This document shows positions 1 through 6,204 of a DNA stretch of 9,523 nt, piece by piece. A program made the position numbers and the translations under genes. This DNA is from Candidatus Heimdallarchaeota archaeon (GTDB taxonomy: Archaea; Asgardarchaeota; Heimdallarchaeia; Heimdallarchaeales; Kariarchaeaceae), in NCBI GenBank assembly GCA_022574115.1, contig JACZSS010000053.1, positions 1 to 9,523 of the forward strand, in the 5' to 3' direction. How positions within the stretch are numbered: position 1 is the stretch's first letter; each line of letters opens with the position of its first letter. The notes under the pieces were generated by a model. The model did no database searches. It saw nothing but the letters and a program-made list of their open reading frames with translations, and was not told the DNA's origin.

Positions 1-898
1 TATAAAACTATTTACTGAAAGGGAAAAGCGAATCAAGCCATCGGTCGATACAAAAATCCTTGTTAGCTGGAATTCGTTAGCAATACGAGCGCTTCTGGTA
101 GCTGCCGAATCCTTGGATTTTCCCGAAGCTGCTGTTTTAGCCCAAGATGCCCTTCAGTTCATACTAGATAATTTAGTAAGGGAAAATCATATCATCCGAA
201 ACTATCACACTTCAACTGAATCGCAAAATGAAAGGCAAATTGAAGGCATTCTCGACGACTATAGCTTTCTGATCGCTGCCTTGATTCAAGCATTCGAATA
301 TTTTGATGATTGGAATTATATCGTGTTAGCAAAGAAGCTTTTAGCCCTAGCTGACGAAAAATTCTTTGATCCGGATGCAGGTGTGTACTTTTTAAATTCA
401 AAATCAGAATCGCAAGTTCTTGGTCGAATTATCCAAGTCAGTGATGATTCAATGCCATCAGGGCTAGGTTTGATGCCCTTAAATTTATTTAAGCTTGGCA
501 AATACACTGAAAATGAAGAGATGCTCAGCAAAGGCCTCAAGGTGTCTGAGCGATTTGTTGAACGAATTAATGATTATCCCGGTGCGATGAATAATTTGAT
601 GATCTCCTCTACACCTTATATTCGGCATCCGATTGAGATTGTAGTGATTAATGATCCTGAAAACTTGTTGAACGCTGCCTATTCGTCCGCGTATTTATCT
701 CATAGGTTAATCTATCGCTGGAATGCTGCAAATAAAAATGATGGACGACCTGAATGGCAGGTCTTAGAACACCGAACAAACGTGGATAAAGAAACAATCT
801 TCATTTGTGAGGGTATGACCTGCTCATTACCCATGAATGATCCAGAATCTGTATCTAAATACTTGGAACAGGTATATAAATCGAAGGATAAACTATGA
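1..898 (+). CDS. YyaL/SPATA20-family (DUF255) protein, C-terminal part, 5' truncated by window edge
   Basis: The reading frame is open from base 2 to a TGA at 896-898, giving about 298 residues; no start is needed because the gene enters from the left. The family is a thioredoxin-fold DUF255 domain followed by an alpha/alpha-barrel resembling N-acylglucosamine 2-epimerases, usually near 670-700 residues in total, so only the barrel end is present. Family marks seen are KPSVDTKILVSWNSLAIRA near the left edge (usual form: P..DDKIL.SWNGL), ILDDYSFLIAALI (usual: LEDYAF), DDSMPSGLGLMPLNLFKLG (usual: P.GNS.....L..L), and the closing FICEGMTCSLPMNDPES, which fits the conserved C..F.C..P..dp ending. 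The biochemical role of the family is poorly defined; human SPATA20 is linked to spermatogenesis and bacterial YyaL is uncharacterised. The thioredoxin CxxC-like site cannot be examined here. It converges with the next gene and overlaps it by six bases. Family assignment is firm, function is not. Confidence 0.9.
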   Translation, partial: IKLFTEREKRIKPSVDTKILVSWNSLAIRALLVAAESLDFPEAAVLAQDALQFILDNLVRENHIIRNYHTSTESQNERQIEGILDDYSFLIAALIQAFEYFDDWNYIVLAKKLLALADEKFFDPDAGVYFLNSKSESQVLGRIIQVSDDSMPSGLGLMPLNLFKLGKYTENEEMLSKGLKVSERFVERINDYPGAMNNLMISSTPYIRHPIEIVVINDPENLLNAAYSSAYLSHRLIYRWNAANKNDGRPEWQVLEHRTNVDKETIFICEGMTCSLPMNDPESVSKYLEQVYKSKDKL

Positions 899-2425
899 AT
901 AAAGCCACGGAAGTTTTCTAACAATGGCTTCATCCGACAAAACGTCTACTGCCTCAGAAATACCGTATTCGGTTAATTTAGTTAGCAAGTCAAAAATTAA
1001 TTGTCCTTGTTGTTTATCTTCGGTTTCCTCCAGGATTGACTTTAGATGATTTACCGTACCCTTCACTCCATATTGGTTTCGATAAAGTATCGAATGTCTC
1101 CTTAACCATCTGGTAAACCCAATAAACGCGTCCTCCACATCTCTTGCACCCCCTAGCACAATTTTGTAACTATCCGTATCACTAAAATCCTCAAATCTTG
1201 CCGTATATTCAACATTCCAATCCTCAAGCACTCCAGGGAGCTGAAGTTTCTGTTTAAAATCCTCTTCCCATGATATTTCTGGATTCTCACACAAAATCGT
1301 AGCGGCTTTGTAGTCTTTATTAACATCTTGAATCATTAATCGGAAGCCCCAAATATTTGACTCAGCAGGCGTTTTCTTGAGCATTTCGAGGCTAAGCTTT
1401 GGTGGCTTAATGGTTTTTGTAGTAACCAGTAAATTACCGATCTCGTTGTTAAGTTCGGCAAGTTTACCCTCACGTATTGATCGATGTACCTCTTCGCTTG
1501 GTAACAGTGATAAGGAGTACATTAACCTTTCATCCCCAGTCTGAAGCGCCTCTCTTGTCCAGTACTCCAAATCAAATGATTCTTGAATAATGACAAACGG
1601 AGATGCTATTCCTATCATGCGTGAAGCTAATTTAGACGGTTCGCTCTGAACGAAATCCTCTGCAAGTAAACCAGTAATTCTCCAATCGACAGATGCCTCT
1701 CTAAAGATATCTTGTAAATAATCCTGCATAATCCGAGTCATACGTCCTTCTCGTTTTGCATGATGGAGTAGTCGTTCAATGATTACCGGAATTTTACCAA
1801 TCCTCTCTCCAAATCCCTTCAGTGCAAGATTATCGAATGTCGCAATCACAGGTAGGAATCCATCATCATCATCAACTTCATCTGAAACAATCTGTGCCCT
1901 TTCCTCCTCGGTTATTGCTTCTTTTAACTTATCAAATTCAGTCGCTGCCTCTAGATCGGACATAAGGTCCAGATCGCCAAAAACACCCGATGTATCTAAA
2001 TCACCAAGAAAGTCGTCATCCGAAGGAGCAGTTGTCGTCGAGGCTCCAAACTCTTCTAAAGAGACAAAAGGATTGTCTAAGTCAGCATCAGCGGTTTTTT
2101 CCACTGTTTCTTTTTTAGTTTTTACCTGAGAAAGAGCCGATTCTGGGTGGGGCGTAGACTTTTTTTCGGCGATGACCGGAGTTTCCTGTAAGGTTTCTAT
2201 AAAACTTTCCAGTTGTTTGTTTAGTACATCGATTATTCGAAAATAACTCCAGATATAGGGGATTGACCTGAAAGCATCTCTCAATTCCATAATATTCGCT
2301 TTTGCAGCTGGAATCGTGGTCCTAAATGCCACTGGCTCTTTTAATAAGCTTTCAATACTATCTAATTCTAGATTGCCACTGCTGGCAAGATCTGCCCAAG
2401 CATTGGGATTATCATCCTGTCTCAA
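893..2425 (-). CDS. Unrecognised protein with acidic central linker (possibly longer at the N-terminus)
   Basis: This is an open frame of 510 codons from TTG at 2425 to TAG at 893-895; I do not recognise the family. Residues 1-80 look helical and compact. Residues 85-190 are a low-complexity, very acidic linker containing DNPF (117-120), DDDFLGDLD (136-144), GVFGDLDLMSDLE and EVDDDDGF. Residues 195-510 look like a mostly helical globular part rich in W/F/L, ending LPWLYS. No signal peptide, membrane segment or catalytic motif was found, so a cytosolic scaffold or adaptor role is possible but unproven. The frame continues upstream of the TTG for 54 sense codons to a TGA at 2588-2590, and that extension reads like real protein (SGASEISLYIGLNPDDHEED, later FFPIAWFFLFKPEDVR) yet contains no ATG, GTG or TTG. 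The true start may therefore be a rare codon such as ATT at 2561-2563, giving about 556 residues. It is divergent from the HEAT-repeat gene. Confidence 0.75.
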   Translation of the reverse strand: MRQDDNPNAWADLASSGNLELDSIESLLKEPVAFRTTIPAAKANIMELRDAFRSIPYIWSYFRIIDVLNKQLESFIETLQETPVIAEKKSTPHPESALSQVKTKKETVEKTADADLDNPFVSLEEFGASTTTAPSDDDFLGDLDTSGVFGDLDLMSDLEAATEFDKLKEAITEEERAQIVSDEVDDDDGFLPVIATFDNLALKGFGERIGKIPVIIERLLHHAKREGRMTRIMQDYLQDIFREASVDWRITGLLAEDFVQSEPSKLASRMIGIASPFVIIQESFDLEYWTREALQTGDERLMYSLSLLPSEEVHRSIREGKLAELNNEIGNLLVTTKTIKPPKLSLEMLKKTPAESNIWGFRLMIQDVNKDYKAATILCENPEISWEEDFKQKLQLPGVLEDWNVEYTARFEDFSDTDSYKIVLGGARDVEDAFIGFTRWLRRHSILYRNQYGVKGTVNHLKSILEETEDKQQGQLIFDLLTKLTEYGISEAVDVLSDEAIVRKLPWLYS

Positions 2426-2593
2426 CCTAACGTCCTCTGGTTTAAAGAGGAAGAACCAAGCAATCGGAAAAAAATCTTGGGAATTAAAATTTGGAATCAG
2501 GTCTTCCTCATGATCATCTGGATTTAATCCGATATAAAGAGAAATTTCGCTAGCTCCAGAAATATAATCTACCTTGTATTGCCAATTTCAAAA

Positions 2594-2601
2594 TAATATA
2601 G
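2594..2601 (-). promoter_or_regulatory. Possible TATA element for the unrecognised - strand gene
   Basis: On the - strand the stretch reads CTATATTA. An archaeal TATA box centred near 2597 would place the transcription start near 2570. That lies inside the open frame upstream of the TTG at 2425, and about eight bases ahead of an in-frame ATT (2563). If used, the TTG would sit behind a leader of about 145 bases, unusually long for an archaeon, which favours a start farther upstream. This is inference from position and composition only. Confidence 0.3.
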
Positions 2602-2636
2602 ATTTTGTCAATGGATAATATGTGAGTGACCTATTC

Positions 2637-2661
2637 GTGTCTCGACACATTGAAATTTCAA
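2637..2661. promoter_or_regulatory. Two adjacent dyads in the divergent intergenic region, candidate operator
   Basis: Bases 2650-2661 read TTGAAATTTCAA, a perfect 12-bp palindrome. Immediately before it, 2637-2648 reads GTGTC-TC-GACAC, a dyad with 5-bp arms and a two-base centre. A related half, AATTTCAA, recurs at 2584-2591 near the TATA element of the - strand gene. The dyads lie between two divergent genes and 10-15 bases upstream of a possible TATA element (2675-2682) for the + strand gene, which is where a dimeric regulator could affect both directions. No regulator is encoded nearby, and short AT palindromes can occur by chance. Confidence 0.35.
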
Positions 2662-2724
2662 GGGGAACGTAACCTTTTTAAGAGAAAACGACTATAGAAT
2701 ACCTGAGGATTGGTTTTTTTTAGC

Positions 2725-3633
2725 GTGAGTGAAAGTAATGTGTCAACTATATCAAGAATTTCGGAAGCGTTGTTATTCGAAATACGTCGTTCAGTCGAAA
2801 CGGAAAATTTACATGAATTCGTGAGTAAGATTACTCCCATTATGTTAAACTACAAATCAATTAACCAGCTGAAGTTTATTCTCCGCTCTCTTAACAAGAA
2901 ATTGACGTCCATTTGGGCAGAAGAACTGTTCAAGCAAAATGATAATCACATTGTTGTAGCTGGAATTTTATTTGAACTAGCTGAAATTTGGAAAACAAAT
3001 GAAACATATTTTGGGACTTTAATGCTTAAGATCTCTGTTTCTGAGCATTGGAGAATCCGTGAGATTGCAATTTCCCTTCTAACACAAGCAATAACGAGTG
3101 ATTTTGAAAAATTTCAGCCATTATTTTCTGAATATTCCCAATCCGATGATAGAAATCAACGTAGAGTTGCTATTACTGCTGCAAAGCGAATATCCAGTCT
3201 TCCAAAAAAACATCAGAGTGTTAAGATTGATGTCCTTAATTTAGTTGAGAGTTTTCTTTATGAGGACAACCCTTATGTCAAATCTGTGGTTAATGACACT
3301 TTTTCAAATGGTTTCTACAAAAACTGTACGGACATGACCGAGAAATGGGTTTGGGATGTCATTGCAAAGGTAGATGATTCTAATGCTAAAGCTTCTATTT
3401 TGGCCATCTTCTCCTCCAATGTTACTCAAGATTCCATGGAAGATGCTCTAAGAATTATTGAACACTTTCTCCTTGATGATGATCGCGAGGTAAGAAATGC
3501 TAGAACCAACGTTTTACGTCATTTATCAAAGGTTAATCCAAAAGGTCTGACGAAATGGCTTGAAACTAGACTCGATAATTCAAATATTGTTGAACACTGG
3601 GCTGAACTCAAAACGGAAGGTTTGATCACCTAG
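2725..3633 (+). CDS. HEAT-repeat protein, DNA-alkylation-repeat (AlkD)-like, probably non-catalytic
   Basis: The product is about 302 residues, made of successive amphipathic helix pairs. Typical repeat segments are HWRIREIAISLLTQA, DDRNQRRVAITAAKRI, EDNPYVKSVVNDTF and DDDREVRNARTNVLRHL; the W-x-x-R-E and D-x-x-x-V-R/K spacing is characteristic of HEAT-like repeats in the DNA-alkylation-repeat superfamily. Known AlkD enzymes remove bulky or cationic alkyl-purines using an Asp and Trp pocket; I do not see a clear equivalent (no D..WA..D-type motif), so a non-enzymatic nucleic-acid or protein-binding role is as likely. The start is uncertain: GTG at 2725 gives MSESNVSTIS, while an upstream in-frame TTG at 2710 adds five residues (LVFFS, read Met-VFFS if TTG initiates) across a run of eight T. 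I prefer GTG because it follows a TATA-like CTATAGAA (2692-2699) at leaderless distance. No signal peptide. It is followed after 56 bases by the DJ-1/PfpI gene. Confidence 0.75.
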   Translation: MSESNVSTISRISEALLFEIRRSVETENLHEFVSKITPIMLNYKSINQLKFILRSLNKKLTSIWAEELFKQNDNHIVVAGILFELAEIWKTNETYFGTLMLKISVSEHWRIREIAISLLTQAITSDFEKFQPLFSEYSQSDDRNQRRVAITAAKRISSLPKKHQSVKIDVLNLVESFLYEDNPYVKSVVNDTFSNGFYKNCTDMTEKWVWDVIAKVDDSNAKASILAIFSSNVTQDSMEDALRIIEHFLLDDDREVRNARTNVLRHLSKVNPKGLTKWLETRLDNSNIVEHWAELKTEGLIT

Positions 3634-3652
3634 AAATTAAAATATTACCATC

Positions 3653-3667
3653 GTAAAAGTATTTAAC
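3653..3667 (+). promoter_or_regulatory. BRE/TATA-like promoter of the DJ-1/PfpI gene
   Basis: The sequence GTAAAAGTATTTAAC combines an A-rich BRE-like stretch with TATTTAA centred near 3662. An archaeal transcription start about 26 bases farther falls at or next to the ATG at 3690, so the mRNA would be leaderless, consistent with the lack of a Shine-Dalgarno motif ahead of that ATG (GCTAGTGAAAT). This is the clearest promoter in the window. Confidence 0.45.
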
Positions 3668-3689
3668 GATCAATTGACGCTAGTGAAAT

Positions 3690-4352
3690 ATGAGTTTTCG
3701 AGATATCAAACTAATTGATGTTGGAGTAATTGTGTTTGACGATGTGGACTTTCTGGATTTTGTCGGTCCCATTGAAGTATTCAATGCGGCTCAAATACCA
3801 AATCCCGATACAGATCCGACCAAAGAGTTAGAATCGATGTATGATTCAATTCCTATGTTCAATACAAAACTTGTCTCGGTATATCCTCAGGAGTATATTA
3901 CAACTGGAGATGGAACAAAAGTTGTACCCGATTATTCGATTTCTCTAATTGAAAATGAAAAAACTTTCAATCCGCTGGTCTGGGTTGTACCTGGAGGTAA
4001 AGGGATTCATACAATACGAAAGGATGACGATTTTATTTCCTGGTTAAGACTCAGCATAAATGCTGCTCACCTTACATTATCTGTATGTACTGGAAACTAT
4101 GCCGTAGCTCAGACAGGTATAATTGAAAATGAGATGATTACCACCCATTGGAGACATTATAATATATTTCAACACGAATTTCCTGATATTAACTTGGCCA
4201 ATAATGTAAGATATACAGAAACAGCAAAAATCGTTTCAGCTGGGGGAATATCCTGTGGAATTGACGGTGCTCTCAGAGTAGTCTCGAGGCTACTTTCGGA
4301 AGAGGTCGCGCAACGAGTAGCCGATAGAATTGTTTACCCCTGGATGGACTAA
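3690..4352 (+). CDS. DJ-1/PfpI family protein, isonitrile-hydratase-like branch
   Basis: The product is 220 residues, the usual size for a single-domain DJ-1/PfpI protein. Seen are VGVIVFDDVDFLDFVGPIEV (11-30) with the conserved acidic residue E29 in GPIEVF and D23 just before it; WVVPGGKGI (98-106); the nucleophile elbow LSVCTGNYAVAQTGII with C133; TTHWRHY (151-157); and VSAGGISCGIDGALRVVSRL (182-201). The TTHW and SAG.S.GID segments are typical of the isonitrile hydratase InhA and the amidase-like domain of AraC-type GlxA regulators, not of Hsp31 or PfpI proteases. There is no C-terminal helix-turn-helix, so it is a stand-alone enzyme or sensor. An insertion at residues 36-58 (NPDTDPTKELESMYDSIPMF) lengthens the loop after the first helix. 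ATG start at 3690 with a well-placed TATA. The natural substrate cannot be told from sequence; hydration of isonitriles is known for one relative only. Confidence 0.9.
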   Translation: MSFRDIKLIDVGVIVFDDVDFLDFVGPIEVFNAAQIPNPDTDPTKELESMYDSIPMFNTKLVSVYPQEYITTGDGTKVVPDYSISLIENEKTFNPLVWVVPGGKGIHTIRKDDDFISWLRLSINAAHLTLSVCTGNYAVAQTGIIENEMITTHWRHYNIFQHEFPDINLANNVRYTETAKIVSAGGISCGIDGALRVVSRLLSEEVAQRVADRIVYPWMD

Positions 4353-4397
4353 ATCTAACTGACAATAGTTGGATCGAAGATACAGCCAATCAGTATA

Positions 4398-4790
4398 TTG
4401 AAATTGAATCCATTTATACTTATCATATTGAATAAAACCAATTTTTACTTGTTTAATATCGATCAAGCAACATTTGACACAGTTCGTAAAAGCAGATTAC
4501 TTGAGTTTAGGAGTAGATACAAGTACAAGGACCGTGATCAGGTTTTATTCGTAATTGTGAAAAAAAATGAGCCAGTAGTTGTTGCGGAATACGAAGTAGT
4601 TGAGATGGAATTACTTAAAGTTGGAAAGCGGCTGAAACTTGAACCAATTTATATTGCACCGAAATTTAGCGGTTTGAATATAAACAAATTGATGAAACTA
4701 CAACTTTCAGCGGAGATTAGGTACGCGAAAAAACAAGAAAGAATTAGTAAGAAGGATTTTAATACGTTAGCCAAAAAACTAGTTTCATAA
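4398..4790 (+). CDS. Small basic protein, possible PUA/EVE-like domain
   Basis: The product is 130 residues, starting at TTG 4398, the first usual start after an in-frame TAA at 4356-4358; TTG at 4404 is an alternative. The N-terminal two thirds resemble the EVE/PUA-like layout: NFYLFNIDQATFDTVRKSRL (a strand followed by 'F..v...g'), KYKDRDQVLFVIVKK (usual: 'l..GD.vlfY'), then EPVVVAEYEVVEM (usual: 'i.gi.eV'), then a basic region LKVGKRLKLEPIYIAP. The C-terminal 40 residues are a Lys/Arg-rich helical tail (AEIRYAKKQERISKKDF). EVE and related PUA-fold domains bind modified bases in RNA or DNA, but the match is by eye and weak; the fold may be different. It follows the DJ-1 gene by 45 bases on the same strand with no obvious own TATA, so it may share that transcript. 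No membrane segment; the hydrophobic FILIIL at 6-11 is too short. Confidence 0.6.
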   Translation: MKLNPFILIILNKTNFYLFNIDQATFDTVRKSRLLEFRSRYKYKDRDQVLFVIVKKNEPVVVAEYEVVEMELLKVGKRLKLEPIYIAPKFSGLNINKLMKLQLSAEIRYAKKQERISKKDFNTLAKKLVS

Positions 4791-4821
4791 GCTATAAGTG
4801 TTCAAAACCTTATCTAAGTGG

Positions 4822-4860
4822 CACTTTAAACCGCAAATCTTTAATGCATATTTTAAAGTG
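4822..4860. repeat. 9-bp inverted repeat between the small basic gene and the esterase gene
   Basis: CACTTTAAA at 4822-4830 is mirrored exactly by TTTAAAGTG at 4852-4860 with a 21-base spacer. The right arm coincides with the TATA-like element of the esterase gene. It could be an operator for that promoter, or a hairpin ending the upstream transcript; the following TTATAATTTT is only mildly T-rich, so a terminator is not clearly supported. Confidence 0.45.
4849..4858 (+). promoter_or_regulatory. TATA-like promoter of the esterase gene
   Basis: TATTTTAAAG is centred about 27 bases ahead of the TTG at 4882, the spacing expected for an archaeal leaderless mRNA. An in-frame TAA at 4864-4866 excludes any earlier start, and no Shine-Dalgarno motif of normal strength precedes the TTG. 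The element overlaps the right arm of a 9-bp inverted repeat. Confidence 0.4.
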
Positions 4861-4881
4861 TTATAATTTTCTAAAATCAGG

Positions 4882-6138
4882 TTGGATTCTACCCTACTTC
4901 GATCGGGAACTGTAAATTCATTATTCACAGAGCTGAATTCATTACGATTGGTCGAAAAGAAAGGCTATATCGAGGATTGGTTAATTCATTTTGCTCCATC
5001 GAATCCTGTTTATGAAGCGACTCAGGATCCCAATACAATCAAAATTACCTTTTTCATCAAAGAAAAACCGGATTCACGCTGGAACAACCTATTCTTAGTC
5101 GGTGACAGTTGGGGATGGGATATTCCTAAATACAGATTTGAGAAAATAAAAAATACCAACTGGTGGTTTTTGTCGTTCAAACGTCCAAGAGGGGCACGTC
5201 TACATTATTTGCTATCTCCCAATGACTTAGGGACCAAGATAAAAAGTTATGATCGTAAAGAACGACGTAAAAAATGGTTTTTTGATACGAGAAACAAACT
5301 AAGCGTGGATGGAATTAGGAGAATTCATTCAGTAGCTACCTTCCCCGGATTTGAAGATCCGCTTAAGTATTCAAAATATGAATTAAATTTGAAACCAATG
5401 CGTATACCAAAAAAACTCCAAGGTTCTAGGAGTGCGAAGTATGCAATACTAACAAAAAAAGGAGATACCGAGGATCCAGAACATCTCCTATATATTCATG
5501 ATGAAGCAAGTGCACTCCAATACATGGAATTAGGTTCCATTCTTCAATCTGGGATAAATCAGGATCGTTGGCCTAGTATGGTTATTATACCACTATCAAT
5601 CGGAGACGATGAGCGTACTCAGGAATACGGTGGCAGGGATGGATATCCTGAATTCTTCGCCAATTTTATTATACCAACGTGCCAAGAGATACTTAACTTG
5701 ACCTTTGAACCAAAAAATATCACACTGTATGGCAATTCATTGGGAGCATGGGGAGCATTCGATGTGGTTTGGAACCGCCCCGATGCGATTAAGAATGTGA
5801 TTTGCCAGTCTTCACCTTGGTGGTGGGCTGAAGCCAATGATTCAATCGAGCCTGAATTCTATATATCTGAAATTTTAGAGAGTGCTAAGCAGAAAATAGA
5901 CAAGATTTATATCGATTGCGGAATCTACGAAACCGCGAAAAAGCCTATTAGCACTTATGAGAGCAATAAGAAATTTGTAGCAGCGTTAAACAAGAAAAAA
6001 TATAATCATATGGGTCGTGAAGTACTCATGGGGCACAGATATCAAAGTTGGGCTTGGTCCATACCAAGTGCGCTTGACTTTATTTACAATGGAGTCAAAG
6101 AATTTGGTCCTCTGCCAGGAAGAAAAATGAGAAAATAA
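4882..6138 (+). CDS. Enterochelin-esterase-like alpha/beta hydrolase with N-terminal CBM48-like domain
   Basis: The product is 418 residues, TTG start fixed by an in-frame stop 15 bases upstream. Residues 50-115 form a CBM48/Fes-N-like beta-sandwich (ITFFIKEKPDSRWNNLFLVG, then WWFLSFKRPRGARLHYLLSPND). Residues 180-405 are an esterase-D type alpha/beta hydrolase: RDGYPEFFANFIIP (252-265), nucleophile elbow LYGNSLGAWG with S286, acidic residue in YIDCGIYET (D345 or E350), and catalytic H385 in MGHRYQSWAW. All three triad positions are therefore present and the gene looks intact. Bacterial Fes cleaves ferric enterobactin trilactone, but no siderophore synthesis or uptake genes lie here and relatives act on many esters, so the substrate is open. 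There is no signal peptide, so it should be cytosolic. The aromatic cluster SSPWWWAEAND right after the nucleophile strand is striking and probably lines the active-site cleft. The phosphodiesterase gene follows after 66 bases. Confidence 0.87.
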   Translation: MDSTLLRSGTVNSLFTELNSLRLVEKKGYIEDWLIHFAPSNPVYEATQDPNTIKITFFIKEKPDSRWNNLFLVGDSWGWDIPKYRFEKIKNTNWWFLSFKRPRGARLHYLLSPNDLGTKIKSYDRKERRKKWFFDTRNKLSVDGIRRIHSVATFPGFEDPLKYSKYELNLKPMRIPKKLQGSRSAKYAILTKKGDTEDPEHLLYIHDEASALQYMELGSILQSGINQDRWPSMVIIPLSIGDDERTQEYGGRDGYPEFFANFIIPTCQEILNLTFEPKNITLYGNSLGAWGAFDVVWNRPDAIKNVICQSSPWWWAEANDSIEPEFYISEILESAKQKIDKIYIDCGIYETAKKPISTYESNKKFVAALNKKKYNHMGREVLMGHRYQSWAWSIPSALDFIYNGVKEFGPLPGRKMRK

Positions 6139-6204
6139 TTAACTGTAGCGTTTTTACTGCCTGATCAAATCCATTTCAGAACCGCATTGCTTTTCATTTA
6201 ATAT

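Noticed and set aside
1779..2129. 116-codon + strand frame opposite the unknown gene
   Set aside because: Very Ser-rich product made by reading the acidic linker codons on the opposite strand; a shadow frame.
2591..2650. Short - strand frame from ATG 2650 running to the TGA at 2588-2590, in frame with the unknown protein
   Set aside because: It encodes only 20 residues of unconvincing composition and overlaps the likely TATA element; in-frame placement has a one in three chance. Selenocysteine at the TGA is not supported by any nearby context.
4882..6138. Assignment as a true ferric-enterobactin esterase
   Set aside because: Only the fold and triad match; no siderophore synthesis, transport or Fur-like site is visible, so the specific substrate is not claimed.
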